64,000 nucleotides of DNA from Chrysogorgia sp. JL179-B06 (lineage: Eukaryota > Cnidaria > Anthozoa > Scleralcyonacea > Chrysogorgiidae): contig JAYKKM010000505.1 in assembly GCA_035772405.1 (NCBI GenBank), positions 310,001-374,000 on the forward strand, given 5' to 3'. Of this stretch, positions 62,540 through 64,000 are shown in pieces. The translations under genes and the position numbers were made by a program. Below the pieces are notes generated by a model. It was given only the letters and a program-made list of their open reading frames with translations, was not told the DNA's origin and did not search any database. The stretch's first letter is position 1, and every line of letters begins with the position of its first letter.

Positions 62540-63773
62540 TGAAAGCTGTTAAGTTCTCAAAAGAACTGGATATAATATGAAAAGGAGAAATAAGAGAACT
62601 ACAATGTGTCGAAAACTACTTAAGTAAGAGTACTTACGTATATATTCGTGGACGACGTTTCGGACGATGTGTCCTTTTTCCAGGTCAGATGGAGAAGACC
62701 ACATCTGACCTGAAGAAGAATGTAAGTCGCTGTTTCTGGTTGGTATATAAAGGCGATACATTCAGCGGAGTCCCAGTCAATGTCGTTTGTATACGTGGTG
62801 TTCAGCAATAGGATAGGATAACTTTATTTAAACAGGTTTGCCTCTTCAGTTACAAGACTGGTATTCATAAGGGACCTGTGTTTAAGTTACATAATATTAG
62901 TTACATACTGTATATCAAAAGATATAACTCAGACAAAATGTAAATTATAGACTATAAAATTATATAAAAAATTAAAAGTTAAAAAGTGTCAATTATATAA
63001 ATATTTCTTAATTTGAGTCTTAAAACTAGAAAGTAAAGATGCCTCTTTTACTTTAGTGGGCAATTTATTATATGATTAGTTCAATGTGATTAGTTCTTTC
63101 CCCGTTTCTATATAGTAGCTCGTTTGTGTTCAGCTAATCTGATTTTTAGGTTTCTGCCGGTCTCACCAATATTACATAGTGTCCTAGTGGCAGTCGGCGC
63201 ATTTGATCTTGTAAATTGCCTTGTCTTTCGTGAGGCTGTTCTTTGTCTTTCACTTGATCAGTATATGTCGCAAAGTGGTCATATAGGTTTGGGCTACACG
63301 TATATATTATAAGGTCGTAAAATACGTAATAATTTCTGATATATACCTTTAATGTATGGTATTGTTGCTGTTGTCACGGTTGTACTGCTATCGGTCTCAT
63401 TGATCTCATTGTTTTTGTGGTTGTTCCGTTCAATAAAGTTAGTATTGTAGTTGTTTTTGCGAAACACGTGCCGAAGATATTCGTTTTCGTCGCGTAGAGT
63501 TTCGGATAAGTTGTGCTCGTATTGTCAAAGTCTTAATGGTTGTTGCTTTGTGTACCGTTGGGTGTTGCTGCGTGTTGGTTTTCTGTAAACACTTGTCGTT
63601 AGTTTGTTCTTGCCACGTGTTACTAAACAGTCTAGAAAAGGAGGAGCTCCATTCTCCTCGATTTCTGTAGTAAATTGTATGTTACAGTTCTGTTCGTTAT
63701 CGTCTTGATGTGCACAGTAATGATTGGTGTCGTGAACGTAGCGAAACCAAAAAGATATAGGGATGGTAGGCAC
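62540..63773 (-). mobile_element. Penelope-like element 3 (RT end and GIY-YIG, decayed)
   Basis: Minus strand. 63773-63525 encodes the RT palm end; 63320-63110, read in mixed frames, has NAPTATRT, CNIGETGRNLKIRLAEHKRA (GIY-YIG core). Beyond it lies a segment with GGACACATCGTCCGAAACGTC (62682-62656), like the hammerhead-bearing 3' region of other Penelope-like elements. Frameshifts and stops are frequent. Confidence 0.75.
63525..63773 (-). pseudogene. Penelope-like reverse transcriptase C-terminal part
   Basis: SFWFRYVHDTNHYCAHQDDN: motif C of Penelope RTs is normally YVDD; here the first Asp of the pair is His. Then NIQFTTEIEENGAPPFLDCL and LTTSVYRKPTRSN, the unmistakable Penelope thumb region. 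Inactive. Confidence 0.85.
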
Positions 63774-63879
63774 TTTAAAATTACTTGCATTGCTTCATAC
63801 ATGTATGTATGTAGTTATTGTAGTCAGACCTACAGTATGAGAATACTAAAATGATTAACATTTACATTATAAAAATGTA

Positions 63880-64000
63880 TTTGGTTAAAAATGCTAAAAT
63901 ATTAAAAACTTAAAAACAAGTACATTATCCTCTCTTTAAAAGACGTTTTAGGAGCATTATGCAATATAGTCTCAATGCTCTTACATCAATAACTACTAAT
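63880..64000 (-). mobile_element. 3' end of a CR1-like LINE at the window edge
   Basis: On the minus strand TAAGAGCATTGAGACTATAT TGCATAATGCTC corresponds to 35790-35825, the 3' end of the LINE fragment at 35368-35850. The body continues outside the window or ends here. Confidence 0.65.

Noticed and set aside
62684..62731. Exon-like segment with TTTTTCCAG acceptor and AAT|GTAAGT donor
   Set aside because: In the phase required by the preceding coiled-coil exon it contains a stop, and it is the antisense of a Penelope 3' region.

Overview
The window is AT-rich animal genomic DNA. Interrupted genes with GT..AG splice sites, a KCTD (BTB) gene, an NB-ARC/TPR NLR-like gene and many degenerate animal transposons place it in an invertebrate metazoan. 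A cnidarian, probably an anthozoan coral or sea anemone, fits best, because NB-ARC/TPR genes, retroelements with a restriction-like endonuclease, Penelope-like elements and tRNA-derived SINEs of this style are common there. That placement is inference from family knowledge; no marker gene settles the species.

Layout. 1-4.1 kb: (TA)n arrays, copies of a SINE with a tRNA-Ala-like head, and inverted-repeat elements. 4.6-11.8 kb: a KCTD gene on the + strand built from three exons with phase-0 junctions; its first intron holds two decayed minus-strand non-LTR retrotransposons. 11.9-13.4 kb: a minisatellite whose blocks lie in opposite orientations. 13.7-15.8 kb: RTE-like and CR1-like LINE pieces. 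17.75-20.23 kb: a minus-strand NB-ARC/TPR gene with a C-terminal membrane segment, broken by frameshifts. 22.2-29.3 kb: a TTAA-flanked MITE, then a minus-strand BEL/Pao retrotransposon carrying a 667-bp foldback element with an 8-bp target duplication. 29.6-29.7 kb: a small minus-strand first exon encoding a RHIM-like (amyloid signalling) motif. 30-36 kb: MITEs, Penelope-like and LINE fragments, with one LINE nested inside a Penelope-like element. 36.2-41.7 kb: a second BEL/Pao element, + strand. 41.8-49.5 kb: MITEs, minisatellites and otherwise empty DNA.

49.5-52.5 kb: more (TA)n arrays, a 240-bp tandem repeat, and a SINE dimer split by a 1.38-kb hAT transposon with an 8-bp target duplication. 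52.5-54.05 kb: a Penelope GIY-YIG fragment and a 1.15-kb inverted-repeat structure containing a candidate exon. 54.05-58.76 kb: a Ty3/Gypsy element with a MYND-like finger ahead of its protease, ending in a 169-bp LTR. 60.7-62.3 kb: two matching exons of an unidentified coiled-coil gene. 62.5-63.8 kb: a Penelope-like fragment. The window ends in the 3' end of a minus-strand LINE.

The host genes that look real are the KCTD gene, the NB-ARC/TPR locus (pseudogene or draft-quality sequence), the RHIM-like exon and the coiled-coil exons. Everything else recognised is mobile DNA or simple repeat, and almost every element shows lost catalytic residues, frameshifts or truncation. No rRNA, functional tRNA, CRISPR array or bacterial-type operon was seen.
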